A stretch of DNA of 64,000 bases from Cenococcum geophilum 1.58 (lineage: Eukaryota; Ascomycota; Dothideomycetes; Gloniales; Gloniaceae): the NCBI GenBank assembly GCA_001692895.1, contig KV748182.1, positions 3,352,341-3,416,340 of the forward strand. Reading direction: 5' to 3'. Below, one piece after another: positions 48,871 through 60,790 of the stretch. A program made the position numbers and the translations under genes. Position 1 is the stretch's first letter; each line of letters opens with the position of its first letter. The notes under the pieces were generated by a model. The model did not search any database. It had not been told where the DNA came from and saw nothing but the letters and a program-made list of their open reading frames with translations.

Positions 48871-49250
48871 ATCTGAAATGCGTACGCATTATAAGGAGGC
48901 CCGAGAGCCATTTACTAATACATCTACCTTATTTTTACCACCTCAACTCTAAAAATATTTAATATTCAATATCTTTCAGTATTAAACATATCGTATTAAT
49001 ATTAATATTGAATGTTCAATATTCAATATCTAATATCACTAATCAATACCACGGTTGTGTAATAGCGGCTTTCCAGCAGCGTTGGAAGTTCCCCAAAACA
49101 ACCCCATTTACGTCCGTTGTCATTATTTAGGGTACTTCGCGCTGCCTCATTATGATAGAAGATCAGCTCCTCTCGTGCATTATACCAACTCAAAATATTC
49201 CGGCCATATCTATTGTGTGCTCAGTGCAACATGAGGGTAATGCTTAAAGC
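48871..49250. other. Intergenic with AATATT-rich inverted repeats
   Basis: At 48955-49045 repeated AATATTCAATATT-like words form overlapping palindromes, similar to the shorter run at 47360-47420. No gene or transposon protein was recognised. Confidence 0.4.
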
Positions 49251-49843
49251 CAGGGGTCCCAATGATATTTATATCCATTGCTTCTTAACGATATATTCAT
49301 TCATAAGTAAGTGATAACGATTGGATATTTTGAAATCCTTATGAATGAATATCCATAAGCTTATGAATATATATAGGAAAGTTAAAGCCTTGTGTCGATT
49401 TGAATCAGGTTGTACTACCACCCTGTTTCAGATGTATTGTATACCCCCTGTTCCCCCCCTATTGTCTGCACCTACGCTATGTGTATATAGCCTCTTTTTC
49501 TTCATAGATCAATCTTTACACGAGTCCTTCTTTTCTTACAATCGGTGCACGGACTACCGATTGACACCTTGTCGTGGTATAGTATTGTAGTAAAAGAATG
49601 CTAAAGTATATGCGTAGTGTTAATTTTATGCGCTATATTTCGTGTTAGAGTTGTGGGTAAAAAGTAAGAGGAAACTGCTGGAGAGCAATAAAGGGGTAAT
49701 GCCAAGACTGGTGATAGAGCTCAGGTAAGTACGTATATAAGCTATATCGCGAATATCCATTCGTATCGCAATATTTTGGCTCCCTTAATGATAATGATGG
49801 ATATTTGGTCAAAATATCAATCCATTCATTACTGGGGCCGCTG
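49251..49843. mobile_element. Possible hAT-like MITE with imperfect termini
   Basis: The left end CAGGGGTCCCAATGAT and the inverted right end CAGCGGCCCCAGTAAT are similar and fit the hAT CAGNG rule. Internal words such as GAATGGATATT and TGGATATTT recur in both orientations near both ends. I could not find a clean 8-bp TSD, so limits are provisional. The middle (about 49400-49560) looks like a Copia LTR promoter region (GTGTATATAGCCTCTTTTTC), but termini were not found. Confidence 0.4.
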
Positions 49844-50102
49844 GCCCTTACTAGTATGGTAAGTAAAATAACTCTTTAGGGCTTGCTTATTCTGACACAC
49901 ATACTAGCGGGGGGCGTCTGACCCGTTTGTGGACCGCCCTTGTATATTCGTCTCGATACACTCTTTTGCCTTGTGCATTATATCTACCCCTGCTGTTCTA
50001 TTTCCCTTACAAAAACCCTAACCATACTGGAGTAACCTCAGCTTAAATTTGAACTATGATTATCTTACAATTTTAGTATTTACGTCATGGTTGCCCCTCT
50101 AA
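49844..50102. other. Sequence upstream of the HET pseudogene, unassigned
   Basis: No gene supported. The N-terminal part of the HET gene should lie in this direction but no HET-domain motif was recognised. A TAA stop at 50100-50102 is in frame with the HET remnant. Confidence 0.35.
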
Positions 50103-51196
50103 GTACTCTCGCTCCTCAAGAATTCACGGACGTGTAAAGCACTAGACTCAAGGGACAAGCTCTTTGCACCGCTAGGATTAGCGACCGGTACTCAGAGACA
50201 GGCTAGGAACCCGGACTACTCCATCTCCCTCGATAAAGGATACACGAAGTTCGCAAATGCCTTAATCGAAGCAGACCGGAATTTGAATATCCTAGGACAC
50301 CGTACGGAACCCCAGTCATGGTCACCCTTCGGACTCTTCCCTCCGTCTTTGGTCCCCAAGCGGCCTCTACCTTCCTGGATCCCTAATTAGACAATGGATC
50401 TAGAAGCCACCAGTATTTGGACTGGAGCGGCGTGGATCCAGCGTGGAGCGCCGTTGGAGCGCCAGTTTACGTTTATCCATTATAGGAAAGTGCTAAACCT
50501 ATAATTGATAAACGTAAACTGGCGCTCCAACGGCGCTCCACGCCGGATCCACGCCGCTCCAGTCCAAATAGATCACTGGAAGCCACGCCTTTCATAAAGA
50601 ATGAAGTCCAAAATGACTTTTCAAATAAGGTATATAAAGCAAGTAGCCACTATCCTACAGCAGTTCATCTCGATAAGGATTTTCAAACATTGTTTGTACG
50701 AGGGTCTACATTTTACATAGTTTTAAAACTCGGTGAAAATTTGCCTGTCCGTTTACCTCATCGACCATACGGCTCTGGCATTCATGGATTAAAGTAGAGC
50801 TTGGAAGTAGGTATCACACAGTAGAGACCACACGAAGCCTTTCTCCATACACTTGTTGTGGACATAGGGCAGGTACGAAGACGATGTGTGCGTGGTTTTG
50901 CCGTATCCTGGCCTATTCAGGATGAGTTGGATACAGAGATCTCTTTCATTTCGGGCAGCATTCTTAAGATGGTGCTTAATTCTCGAGGGTTCTTTCTTTC
51001 AAAGCAAGGTTATATAGGCCTAGCTCGTTACGATGTGAGAGAAGGAGACAAAATCTGCATACTTCACGGTGGACAAGTTCCTTTTATCTTGCGACAGGAG
51101 GGGAGATATCATGTGTTTAAAGGTGAATGTTATATTTACGGTTTAATGAATGGAGAAGGTATGAGTTACCCGAGAGTTTGGCAAGACTTCCGCTGA
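50103..51196 (+). pseudogene. HET-domain (heterokaryon incompatibility) protein pseudogene
   Basis: One plus-strand frame encodes the C-terminal half of a fungal HET protein. It has SRDKLFAPLGLATG near 50148, NPDYSISLDKGYTKFANALI, LPSWIPN near 50370, and then, after a transposon, NKVYKASSHYPTAVHLD, YIGLARYDVREGDKICILHG, VPFILRQEG and GECYIYGLMNGEGM. These match the usual DPRDKLFALLGL, NPDYS, LPSWVPNW and GDxVCVLxGGxxPFVLR ... GECYVHGxMDGEA order. In-frame TAG stops lie at 50388, 50795 and 50822, and a 153-bp MITE interrupts it at 50416-50568. HET proteins trigger cell death on fusion of unlike strains. The N-terminal HET domain is missing or lost. Confidence 0.82.
50416..50568. mobile_element. 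153-bp palindromic MITE with TA target site
   Basis: Two arms of about 62 bp are near-perfect inverted copies, beginning TTTGGACTGGAGCGGCGTGG and meeting at a loop of about 29 bp (50479-50507). TA flanks both sides (50414-50415, 50569-50570), consistent with a Tc1/mariner-type insertion. It is GC-rich and the arms differ at only one or two places, so it is young and escaped RIP. It has no coding capacity. It sits in the HET pseudogene, and removing it with one TA keeps the HET frame in phase. Confidence 0.88.
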
Positions 51197-51667
51197 AGAT
51201 CTATTAGTCGTAGAAGATGGAAATCCTTACCGGTCGCTAATATTGAGGCTGTAACTTAAATAGAAATTAGGCTGGTCTATCACTATTTCTCTGACTGGCT
51301 AGGTGCGTCTCTTCAGGGCAATCATTGAGCAGAAAGGAGCGACGGGTGAACGAAAAAAGACGTTGTTTCTTAAAATATATTCTACAGGGTTTCCAAGATT
51401 ATGATGCTTATGTTAGATTGAGGGCAACTGTACCCGGGCTTTAAGGCCCTAGAGCTACCTCCTCTAGTAGGCTCGGTCTCCGGAATGGGCCTTCTGGCTA
51501 CTCAGGGGCTGCTCCATAGTACTTAGACGTGAAGAAAATAAGTGAGAGCGCCGCCATGCAATTTTCATAAATTCATGCCGCATTAACATAAGTGGTATCG
51601 ACTAGCAAAACACGTCCATCCTTCTTTCTGTCACCCTCGACCCCGAAAATGCAGTATCTCGCTCACT
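51197..51667. other. Intergenic between HET pseudogene and KAP123
   Basis: Holds the 3' flanks of two convergent units. No open frame of note and no repeat was recognised. The KAP123 polyadenylation region should be in 51400-51660. Confidence 0.4.
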
Positions 51668-54600
51668 CTACTGCTTCTGTAGATACTTAACCAACTCCAA
51701 TAGCTGCGCGCGCGTCTCGTCCTCAAGCTGCTCCTCGGGTGGTCCGAGCACCTTCTCGAAAACAGGCATCAGAGAAGGCGTAAGTTGCATGATCGTAGGG
51801 TCGTTTGCTTGGTCTGGGGGGAGAGGATAGCGTCAGAAAGAAGGTTCGGTGGGAGGACGACGAGAAATGGGATAAGGCATAGTGACCGGGCAAAGCAACT
51901 ACTCACACAACTGCACAACCATCTTGAAAATCGGTTTGTTCTCCTCGTAATCTTCTCTCAGAGGTAAAAGCTGTACTAGCCGCGGCAGCACCTCGCTAAT
52001 AGGGATGTTGTTCGGGTGCCGCGAGATCATGCGGCTGACGCACCCAGCGGTGTTATCGAGTAGCCGGGCTTGGCCATGGTCATCCAGCAACGGTTCAAGC
52101 TTCTGGAAGATGTTCATGTACGATTTCAGAATCTCCTGCTCATTGTTGGACTTCTCGCATAGCAGACCGAGACCGTAAACGGCATTTGACTTCGTCTCTG
52201 AGTCCTCGTCTGATAAGCGATGAATGAGGAGTTTGAGCAAGCCGCTCGTGTAGGGCGTGCATGCTTCGCCCATATTACCGACGCATTCAGCAATTGAACC
52301 CACGGCTGCGCTGCGTTCGGTCGATTCTTGGCTACTTGCGTACTTTAGGATCGGTTTCTCGAAGACTTTCCAAAGTTCCGCGAAGTCGGGGCCTAGAGCT
52401 ACGGAGAGGCATGTAACAACATCCAAGGCAGTCTCGATGACGAGCCAGTCGTACTCGGAAGACTCTTCTAGGACGTCTTCATCGGCTTCGTCACCAAGGT
52501 CCTGTTGACATGGGTGGCGTTTCGTGATGATTGAGACAAGTTGTTGCGCGATTTCAGTCACAACATCGCCTTGCTCGGTAACAAGGACGGCAGGACCGCA
52601 AAGCTTGAGGGATGCGGCGAGATCGCGGTTGATATCTGTGACGGTGCCACTGGAACATATCTAGTTAGCTGGTGCAATGACAACAAAGCCAGAAATTTAA
52701 GGTTGGGTGAGGTGTCGATCAGAAATAGAATCGCTTTCGCATCAACCGCACTTTGTGCGTCTGAGTGAGCTGGGATTAACGAAGTAGGGTCATCCTTTCG
52801 AGGTAAAGAGATGTGCCGAGAAAAAAGTACAGCACTCAACTAGAATAAAAAATCAAACTGACCGATCCATCTCATCCTGCCAAACACCCATAGTGGCAGT
52901 CATGACCATGTTTCCGAGCTTCTTAAGAGCATCCGTGGGTTGAACTTGGAGTTTAATTCCAGGCTTCCATTTATCCATACCGTCGCCCTCAGCCAGGCCC
53001 CAGAGGCAAGCATAGGTTCGCCAGAGGGTACCAATGGCAGATTTGCGGACTCCCTCGTATGAATGCTCGACAAGCTCTAGGACTGATGTAACTGTGTCCT
53101 CGAGATAAGGAAGGAAATTACGTCTTGTGTGCGTAATGATATCTCCAATAACCTCGACGGCGATTTCTTTTTCCATAGCTACAGCAGTAACAGCTCCAAT
53201 GTCGTCCCAGTCATCATCTTCATCCATATCCTCTGCATTGACTACATCATCATCTTCATCGTCAGTTGCAGCAGCGACCTTGATTTTTCGTCCCTGGACA
53301 ACAACTTCACTGCCCAACAAGTCTTTGGCTTCTTCACCCAATTGGACCTCCATTTCTGTCTCGTCTTGTCTAAGACACTCCTGGAGACCTTTGATGGCAC
53401 CGGCAAGGTATGGTGAGAACTCTTCTTCGTAGACCTTCGCCATCGTACTCCAGAGAATGTAACTTGTCTCACGCAATCTGGGATGATCGAGGTGTAGAGC
53501 CTCTTCAGAGGCTTCCATGAGAGGACGAACGTATTGTTGGAATGGAGCTGCTCCAACCGCCGACGCTAATTTCCCCATTGAGTCGCAAACAACGCCTCGG
53601 AGATCAAGGTCACCCTGGCTTTCCTTTATTGTCACATAAGGGGCAAGAGCGTTCATTGTCTGCGCAAAGTATGGCAAGAATGCTCCTTCTGCGGCAGCTG
53701 CAATAGACCCAACGGCGCCAACTGCAGCGACCTTGGACTTGAAATCGGAGTGCTGGAACAAGCTGCTAAATCGAGGCACCAGCTCGGAAACATATTTCGC
53801 GGCGTCCTCCGTCTCCAGACCCTCGATAAGGGAGTCGATAGCATTGCAGCTTCCTCGAATGATCTCGAGATTCCGTTCTCCGTCTTGGCCCTGGCTCGAA
53901 CTGGCAGCAAGGTCAAAATTCTTTACGAGAGCTGGAATGAGCCGCGCATGTTCCTTGCCCATATCTTCAGCCAAGTCGTCGGCCAATCGGGCAACACCGT
54001 TCAAGGCAGCAGCTCGAACCTTAATCTCTGGGTCTTCTAGCAAGTGCAATACCATGGGAAGAATCTCATGGAGTTGAGTTGCGATGAAGTCTGGAGCCCC
54101 CTCGACGCACATGCCTAGAGCGAGGATACCAGCTCTGCGATAATCCGGATTTGTAGAGGCGACAAAAGGACCGATGGCTCTGAGCAAAGGCACCACAACC
54201 TGGCTAGGAGGTAGACTAGATGCAAGGATGTCCAGCAATCCCAAAGCCGACCTGGCTGGAGTGATGTCCTCCTCGTCATTGGAAAGATCACCCAGCTCTG
54301 TCACAATTTGCAAAGCCTTGACAGTAAGCTCTTCACCAATTCTGAGACCTTGAACCTTGAGCTTCCTATATCGAACACACTGCATCAAGAACGCGAGTGC
54401 TTGCGATCGGTAGTCATCGTCTATTGAAGTTGTGGATGCCAGCTCGATCATGAACTTGACGAGATCGCCAAAGTGCTTTTGAAGGAGAGCAGCTTCGCAA
54501 CCAAGCAGTGTTTGGAATACCTCAAAAGCCTGTAGGGCGTGGTCCTCGTCACCTTGCTCAACAGTTGATTTCAGAACAGCCACCATGTTCGGTATAGTAT

Positions 54601-55265
54601 CCTGGAATGCCTTGAGAGACTTTGGATCCTCCTCAGGGTCAAGCAGCATAGCCATGCGGCTTAATGCGAGCATGGTGTTGACTCTGACCTCTGCGCTCTC
54701 AGGGTCCTGGATGGTAGTGCTGAAGAGCTTGTAGAGGTCGCTCAGATTGCCGGGGAATGTATCGCCTACGGATTCTAGTATTGTGAAGAGTATGTAGACT
54801 CCGACCTCTCTGTGCCGAGCCGTATTACTAGTAGCGGCCTGCTGCAGGTAGCCCGGCAGATCTCCCCACTCTCCATCTTCGAAGTCAATCCTGGCAATTG
54901 CGGATACAACGCGTGCAGCGGAATGTCGAACAAGGGTGACATCGTCGTTAAGAGTGGACTGGAAAAGCTGATTTCTGAGCGGTGCTTTTTGGTCGACAGG
55001 TACTGAAGCCCAGTGCTTTTGAACCAGTTTCCTGGCCTCGACGGCAGCTAATTGTCGAAGCTCCGCTTTGGGATGAGAGGCAAGGATATGGATAAGAGCA
55101 GCGAGGGAGGCAGGAGAGATATAGTAGGTTTTATTAAGAGTTGCCGTGGCAGCCTTGACGCGTTCAGTGTCGGCTATTCTATATCAGCAAGAAACACGTC
55201 GTGGTAAAATTTGACTTACGTTGCAGCAGGCTCTCGAGGAGCTGGACAAACTCTTGTTCATCCAT
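51668..55265 (-). CDS. KAP123: Karyopherin beta / importin Kap123 (importin-4 type)
   Basis: Four exons: 55220-55265, 52863-55173, 51907-52649 and 51668-51813. Introns are 55174-55219 (GTAAGT), 52650-52862 (GTCAGT), 51814-51906 (GTGAGT). The spliced length of 3246 nt is divisible by three and gives 1081 aa, close to yeast Kap123 (about 1110). It starts MDEQEFVQLLESLLQPDTER, the importin-beta N-terminal opening, and consists of HEAT repeats throughout. An acidic loop (DDEDDDVVNAEDMDEDDDWD) lies near residues 645-675, and it ends KYLQKQ. Kap123 imports ribosomal proteins, histones H3/H4 and other cargo through nuclear pores with Ran-GTP. The start is supported by frame and family alignment. It is divergent from the DUF2433 gene across 1.5 kb. 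Confidence 0.95.
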
Positions 55266-56777
55266 GGTGCGTATGTGTAGGATGCAATAAACAATAGAAA
55301 ACGTGGGTATCCAGCGCCGCTACAAGAAGGGAAAAGAAGAAAAGGAAAAGAGGTGAAGAAGAGAAAGGTAAGAAAGTAAACAGGATTTCCACGGTGGGGG
55401 GTGTACGTATCCTGGTCGCGAAAGATTTTGGAAATTTCTCTTGGAAGCGAGGCGGTGAACGCTGGAGCTCTATCCTGCGAACCTTCTGTCACAGCTTGCG
55501 TATTTCTGAAAATGTACCCCAAAAGTAACTTCAGCTCTCCAACCGCGCTTTACGCAGTCAATTCAATAGAAATATTGAGAAATGATGAGCCCAAACAGAT
55601 ACTGGGCCCTACCCTTTTATGCGAGTAGAATACTCGTAAGTCAGCGTGAAGAGTGGCTATTGCCCAACCCGGATACAATCCCAATGGTTATGTGATATCC
55701 TTGCAGCTATTTTCTAATTTCAGTTGGTAGATGTGCCTTTTATTACATCGATCGATCAACATCCTGGTCAAAATGTACCGTACACCAACAAATTGGTCTA
55801 GTTATACCGAGCAATCATCGTCATTTCACACAATTGCACGGCGTAGGTGACATGTTTTGCAGCGGCCTTTACTAGACACTCTTAGAGCTGAGGGCTTTGC
55901 CAAATCAATTGGAAGTTAAAATTGACAGGCTGTACTTGGTATGGTCTAACGGCACAATATGAGATGATGCCTTGGGTAGGCTAGTTGCGAATTCAATCGG
56001 GTATCTTCAGTGCGGCTAACCACTTCGTGAGGACAAAAGTTCATGCGTTAAGGTAGTCTTGGAGCTGCCTTTTCCAGGGAATTATGGTCCTATCCCCCAC
56101 TGGAGCCCATATGAAGGCACCACAAGCACTCGCTAATCTGTGATAGGCTAGAGCGGTCTTTCTTCTGATTTGTGTTCCTAGAGGGACATGTGAGGGATTG
56201 CTTCTCTAGGGGTATTTTAATAGATTTAGTTCAGGCGCAAACCTTCTTGTTAAGGCAGGGGGTTTGCTGAAGTTGCTCAGAAATGACGGAGGGCCGACGT
56301 TTTCTAGAAGAATCCACGACGTGGGATGAATGAAGCAACGAGATAGGATGCAGATGGGATCCAGCTTGTCGAATGACGTATAAGAAGGGGAGAAATAAGG
56401 CTCGGCTCTGTATGAGATTGGCTTAGGTCTAGACGCACAAAAACTAAGTTAATGAAAAAGTCGTCGGTCCTAGGATTTCAGACGGGAGTGCAGGGGACTT
56501 GGATGGGGAAAAAGTGAGCTGGTGAAAACCTCGAACCTGATCGCCAAGGCGGGAGCGCGTTAGCGAGAGCAGCGAAAAAGGCAGGAGTGAAGTGTGCAAA
56601 GCTCAGTTCCGCATCAACCATCACCTTTTCTATTCACCACCACAGCTCGAGCAGAAGCCCATCTAATCCTTCTATTCCCGCTTCTTCCTGAATACCCCCC
56701 TTATACCTCTCTTTTACCTATCGAATCCGAAATCACTGTTCTTGACACCCCTTCAGTTTGCCGCATCGGACATCTCC
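55266..56777. promoter_or_regulatory. Shared upstream region of KAP123 and the DUF2433 gene
   Basis: About 1.5 kb between two divergent start codons. No ORF fits a gene. A pyrimidine-rich stretch (TTTCTATTCACCACCACAGC...) just before 56778 fits a fungal 5' leader. On the other side, a purine-rich run (GAAGAGAAAGG, about 55350-55380), pyrimidine-rich on the minus strand, marks the KAP123 leader. No defined operator was recognised. Confidence 0.5.
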
Positions 56778-59156
56778 ATGGCTTCCGTAAGTTGAGCGCG
56801 CACAAACACTACCGCAAAAACGTGCTATCTGAAGGCGTCATAGCATGCTGACAATACGCAGCAAGCTCCAACTCAGCCGCGCCCTTACAACTCCCAGGGC
56901 TATCTCCCTAACGGCGGAACACCTTCAGGTCCTGCGCCTGGTGCCCAGCCACTTCTTCCCAATCAAGGCCGTGTAATACAGTCTGGAAGCGCTCGAGTTC
57001 TGTGTATTGCCGACGTGAGAGGTACGATATCTGAGCAGCAAGTGAAGTTGGTAGCTCTACGCGAGGCTAACAATCTTACAAAGGTAACCTCCAGTCTCTC
57101 AACCATCTCGCCGCAGACGCACGGGCAAACTATATTATACACACTGGCGACTTCGGCTTCTACGATGATCGCTCACTGGATCGGATCGCAGAAAAGTATG
57201 TAATTGAACGCGATATCTGAGCTTCCTTGACTGAATTGCCTTGATGCAAACAAACTGACACTTCATTTCACTTTACCTCACAGGACGCTCAAGCACGTCG
57301 CCCAGTACTCACCTCTTCTATCTGACCCCGTAAAGCGCCAAATCGCAGCCGCTCCACCACAACCACCCATCAAAGAGCGATTTGCTAGGGATAATCTCCC
57401 TCTGTCAGAACTGCCGCTGTTCCTCAACAAGACATACACATTAAACGTACCCGTTTATACCGTATGGGGTGCGTGTGAAGATGTTCAGGTCCTTGAGAAG
57501 CTTCGGTCTGGAGAATACAAGATCGACAACCTTCACATCATCGATGAGGCACACTCACGACTACTAGATGTTGGGGGGATCAAGCTCCGTCTGTTGGGCC
57601 TTGGGGGCGCTGTGGTGATGCACAAACTTTTTGATAATGGTGAGGGCAGAACCACAATCGCTGGTGGACAGGGAACAATGTGGACCACACTCTTACAGAT
57701 GGGTGAGCTGGTGGATACGGCAAACCGGGTTTATGATCCCACAGAGACGCGAATCTTTGTGACACACGCATCCCCAGCACGTGAAGGTCTACTGAATCAA
57801 TTGTCGGTCACACTAAAAGCGGACTTTTCAATATCTGCTGGTCTCCATTTCCGCTACGGTAGCTCTTACAACGAATTTAGCGTCAATCCTACGCTGGATC
57901 ACTATCGTGGCAAGCTTGCAGCATCAAAGGCGTCATTCAATGATGTCTGGGACACGGTGAAGGCTGAGGTCGAGCCTGCAGTTGCAGAGAGCGAGTCACA
58001 GCAACGGTTACTCAATCTGGCTATCGATATAGTCAACAAGATGCCGACCATCGCAAATGGTGGCAATCCTTTCGGAGGACCTGCACCAGGACCAGCTAGC
58101 GGGCAGGTGGACGAGAGTGCATTTAAGAATATGTGGAATTTTAACCTGGCGGATGCAGCATATGGCTGGTTAGTACTTGATGTTGATAATGGAAGGATTG
58201 GGACCGAAATGAGAGCGCAAGGATTCAACTTCGCCCATCGTGGTGGGAAGGTTGGCGCACCTCAGCAAGGTCAAGGCGCACCCGTTGCGCCTTCAACAAG
58301 CACTAGTGCTCCTACTGGCGGAAATCTTCCGAACCCATCAGCGCAACCTTCTCCTGCGCAGATTCGAACGCCACTTGCGCCAGTCGCTGCACCACAACAA
58401 CCGCGTCAACAATCTGCGCCTACTCCGCCCCCACAACAGCAGCAAATCAAGCCCGCCGCGCCGCAGCCCGCAAGAACTGGACCATCTCCTACACCTGCCA
58501 CACCCAAGGAGCCTATCAAACCCGCTACTCCTCAACCACCGCCATCTAACGCTGGAAGCACTGTTCCTTCAAATGCTGGTCAAGAGAAGGCTATACTAAG
58601 CGAAATTAAGCCCAATGGGACAGCAGCGCCAGAAAAAGGCCCGGCATCACCAGTACCAAAGACAGATACTCCTGCGGAGAGAAAAGAGAGCAAGGCTCTA
58701 TTCATTGTGAACGTCAAGGATGAAGAAGAGGCGAAGTTATTGCTCGCCGAAGAAGACAAGGCCAAGTGCGAGAAGATCGAAAAGAACAAACACTACTTCA
58801 TTGCAACTTTCGCTACTCCAGCAGAGATGCAAGCTGCCCTTGGCCGCGTCTCCCAAGAATACAAAGGTAACAAAGCAGACAAGCCTAGCGTCAAGATCTA
58901 CCGAGACCCATCTGACCGCAGCACGCCACGCTTCGGAGCTGGCAGCTGGCAGGGCAGCAATAGAGGCGGCTTGCAAAGTGGCGGATATCGCAGCGGCGGT
59001 GCCAGCGACAGTGAAGGCGGCCGCGGCGGACGAGGTGTCGGATACAGGGGCCGAGGCGACCGCGGCGGCAGCCAGCGGGGCCGGGTACGTGGCCGCGGAT
59101 TCGGGCGAGGCGGGCAAGGAGAGGGTGCGGCGGCATCGGCAGGTGGCGAGTCATGA
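56778..59156 (+). CDS. DUF2433 metallophosphoesterase-like protein with RGG tail
   Basis: Four exons: 56778-56786, 56862-57021, 57084-57195 and 57284-59156. All introns are GT-AG (GTAAGT, GTACGA, GTATGT donors). The sum of 2154 nt gives 717 aa in frame. After an N-terminal Pro/Gln segment the calcineurin-like fold begins: VLCIADVRGN near residue 50, IIHTGDFGFYDD near 75-85, TVWGACEDVQV, and FVTHASPAREG near 250, the metal-site loops of this fold. The DUF2433 region follows (DFSISAGLHFRYGSSYNEF). Then come a low-complexity Pro/Gln stretch (58260-58560), a small KEEE-rich domain (ESKALFIVNVKDEEEAKLLL) and an RGG/RG tail typical of RNA binding. DUF2433 proteins are fungal and uncharacterised; substrate unknown. 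The three-codon first exon is supported by the good donor but is the least certain part. Confidence 0.9.
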
Positions 59157-60342
59157 GCAACCTCGCAGGGCTACTTCACACCATTCCTCTTCCTTCCCCA
59201 CTAATCTTCCTCATCATACCCCAATCTCGCACTATTATACCGGAGTCCTCCCTACCACCGGCGCTGGGATCCCCCAACAAAGCTCTATTTCTTTCCCTGT
59301 CTATTCCCGGAAATCGGGATTTCCATCTGTCATAGCTAGCGAGGTTCGCGCATGTGCTCCTTAACTCATCCTCATACTCGATTTCCCGCCTTCCCCTGTG
59401 TTTTATTTTGCAACTCAGCGCCCACTACAGCCGCCGGTTGATGTGGATAGGCATTTCTATTATCTTGGGAGGCCGTTGAGGGGTTCTGTTTCGCAGGGCG
59501 GGCTTTACTTTCTTCTTGGTTCTAGCAAATAACTCGGATAGCGATTGTAGGCGCGAGGGGTTGCCCCTTGGCTTCTTCTCCCTTGAGCGCTTTTTCGGGC
59601 TCATCCTCTTTATTTTAGTTACTTCTCGAGTACAGATCTCTCTCTATCCCTCACTTTGCAAGGCGGGTGGGTTTTCACGGTTGTAGACTGGGGTGCTTGG
59701 AGGGAGGAGGGGAGAGAAGGGGAGAATTAGGGGATAGGAAGGGAAGTAGGCGATCGTGTATAAGCAGACTTGAGGATATTTTCGAGTGTACTTTAGTGGA
59801 ATGGAAGAGTCGTGTTGGCTAGAACTTTCTTGATTGATACTGGTGAGGTAAAGTGAGGTGTGAGGTATTGTAGGTAGCGATCGTCAGCTCCGCGTGCTTT
59901 TAAGGTGTCGTAATAACACCCCTGTCACCCAGGGCTAGCATAACGATCTGAAGTTGCAGAGTCACAAGAATCAAGGCGCGAATTCTGCAGTATTTATTCA
60001 TATCAGTTGCTTGAGAGCTTCAACCGTGAGGTCGGGAAATAACAGGTCTATCTCATCGTACATACCTTCCTTACCAACCAGGTTAGGACACCCAGTGCTC
60101 AGCGGTGTTAAGTCCGCGTTTTGCAAATGTGTAAAAATAATAACATTGAAAGCGGAATGAGCTCAAAGCATTTGCATAAGTTCCGTGACCGCCTAACTCC
60201 GTACATGCGTATGGCATTACCACTTCATTACCTTCCTATTCGTCACGACCGTAGCCTCCAATTCCGCGAGAGCATTACCGTAAGGTGTCGTATGTGCCTG
60301 GGGGGCGTGTAAAGTTTCATCGGGCAGTAAGATGTCCTATTC
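59157..60342. other. 3' flank of the DUF2433 gene and intergenic sequence
   Basis: No gene supported. Contains a GGGAG-rich purine run at about 59700-59750, probably near the 3' end of the DUF2433 transcript. Short open frames here show no recognisable domain. Confidence 0.45.
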
Positions 60343-60790
60343 TCATGACCCGGTGGCGGAACCCTGCTGCGTGACCGCAGTCACCTCAGCTCGCTGAAGG
60401 GTCTGGATACGGCGGAGAAATTGATCTCTTCGCAAGCGCTCCGTTTCCCGCGCATCTGCTTGCTCGCTTTCCGGTAATTGAGCAATGCGGTCTGCTTCTC
60501 GGCCTTGACGGTTCGTTTCATCTTGCCACTCTTCGGAGGGGGTGCGGGCTGGGCTTGGAGTTGCATCTAGAGCATCCCTAAGCTCAAATTTAATACTCAA
60601 GGTGAAAGGGTTCAATCAACTTACTCTGTCCCTGCGGATGGCCAAAAAATCGTCTTAGAATGCCGCAGTTTTGCTTTTCGCGAATCAGGCAAAGACCATC
60701 ATCGCTCAGGACATTATTGTAGAAGTAGTTTTTATAGACCGAGAATGCGCTACTGCCAAACAAGGTATCGGAGGTCGGGGTTAGGCTCGG
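60343..60790 (-). pseudogene. Possible degraded gene with charged helical tail
   Basis: Two pieces look coding on the minus strand. Upstream (about 60636-60790) an open frame reads SVYKNYFYNNVLSDDGLC and RRFFGHPQGQ, followed by a good donor (GTAAGT at 60630-60635). Downstream (60343-60580) a frame rich in E, R, Q and A (EEWQDETNRQGREADRIAQL) ends at a TGA and could be a coiled helix. The two frames do not join in phase through the obvious TTAG acceptor, so either a frameshift has occurred or the model is wrong. I do not recognise a family. Confidence 0.3.

Noticed and set aside
49400..49560. Possible Copia LTR with TATA-like GTGTATATAGCC
   Set aside because: No TG...CA termini or TSD could be found; mentioned only as a possibility within the putative MITE.
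55401..56851. Several 75-85-codon open frames between KAP123 and the DUF2433 gene
   Set aside because: No domain, no splice support, and they fall in the shared upstream region or run over the first exon and intron of the DUF2433 gene.
58240..59364. Long alternative frames across the DUF2433 gene on both strands
   Set aside because: They are shadows of the GC-rich proline- and RGG-coding region; the main frame matches the family.
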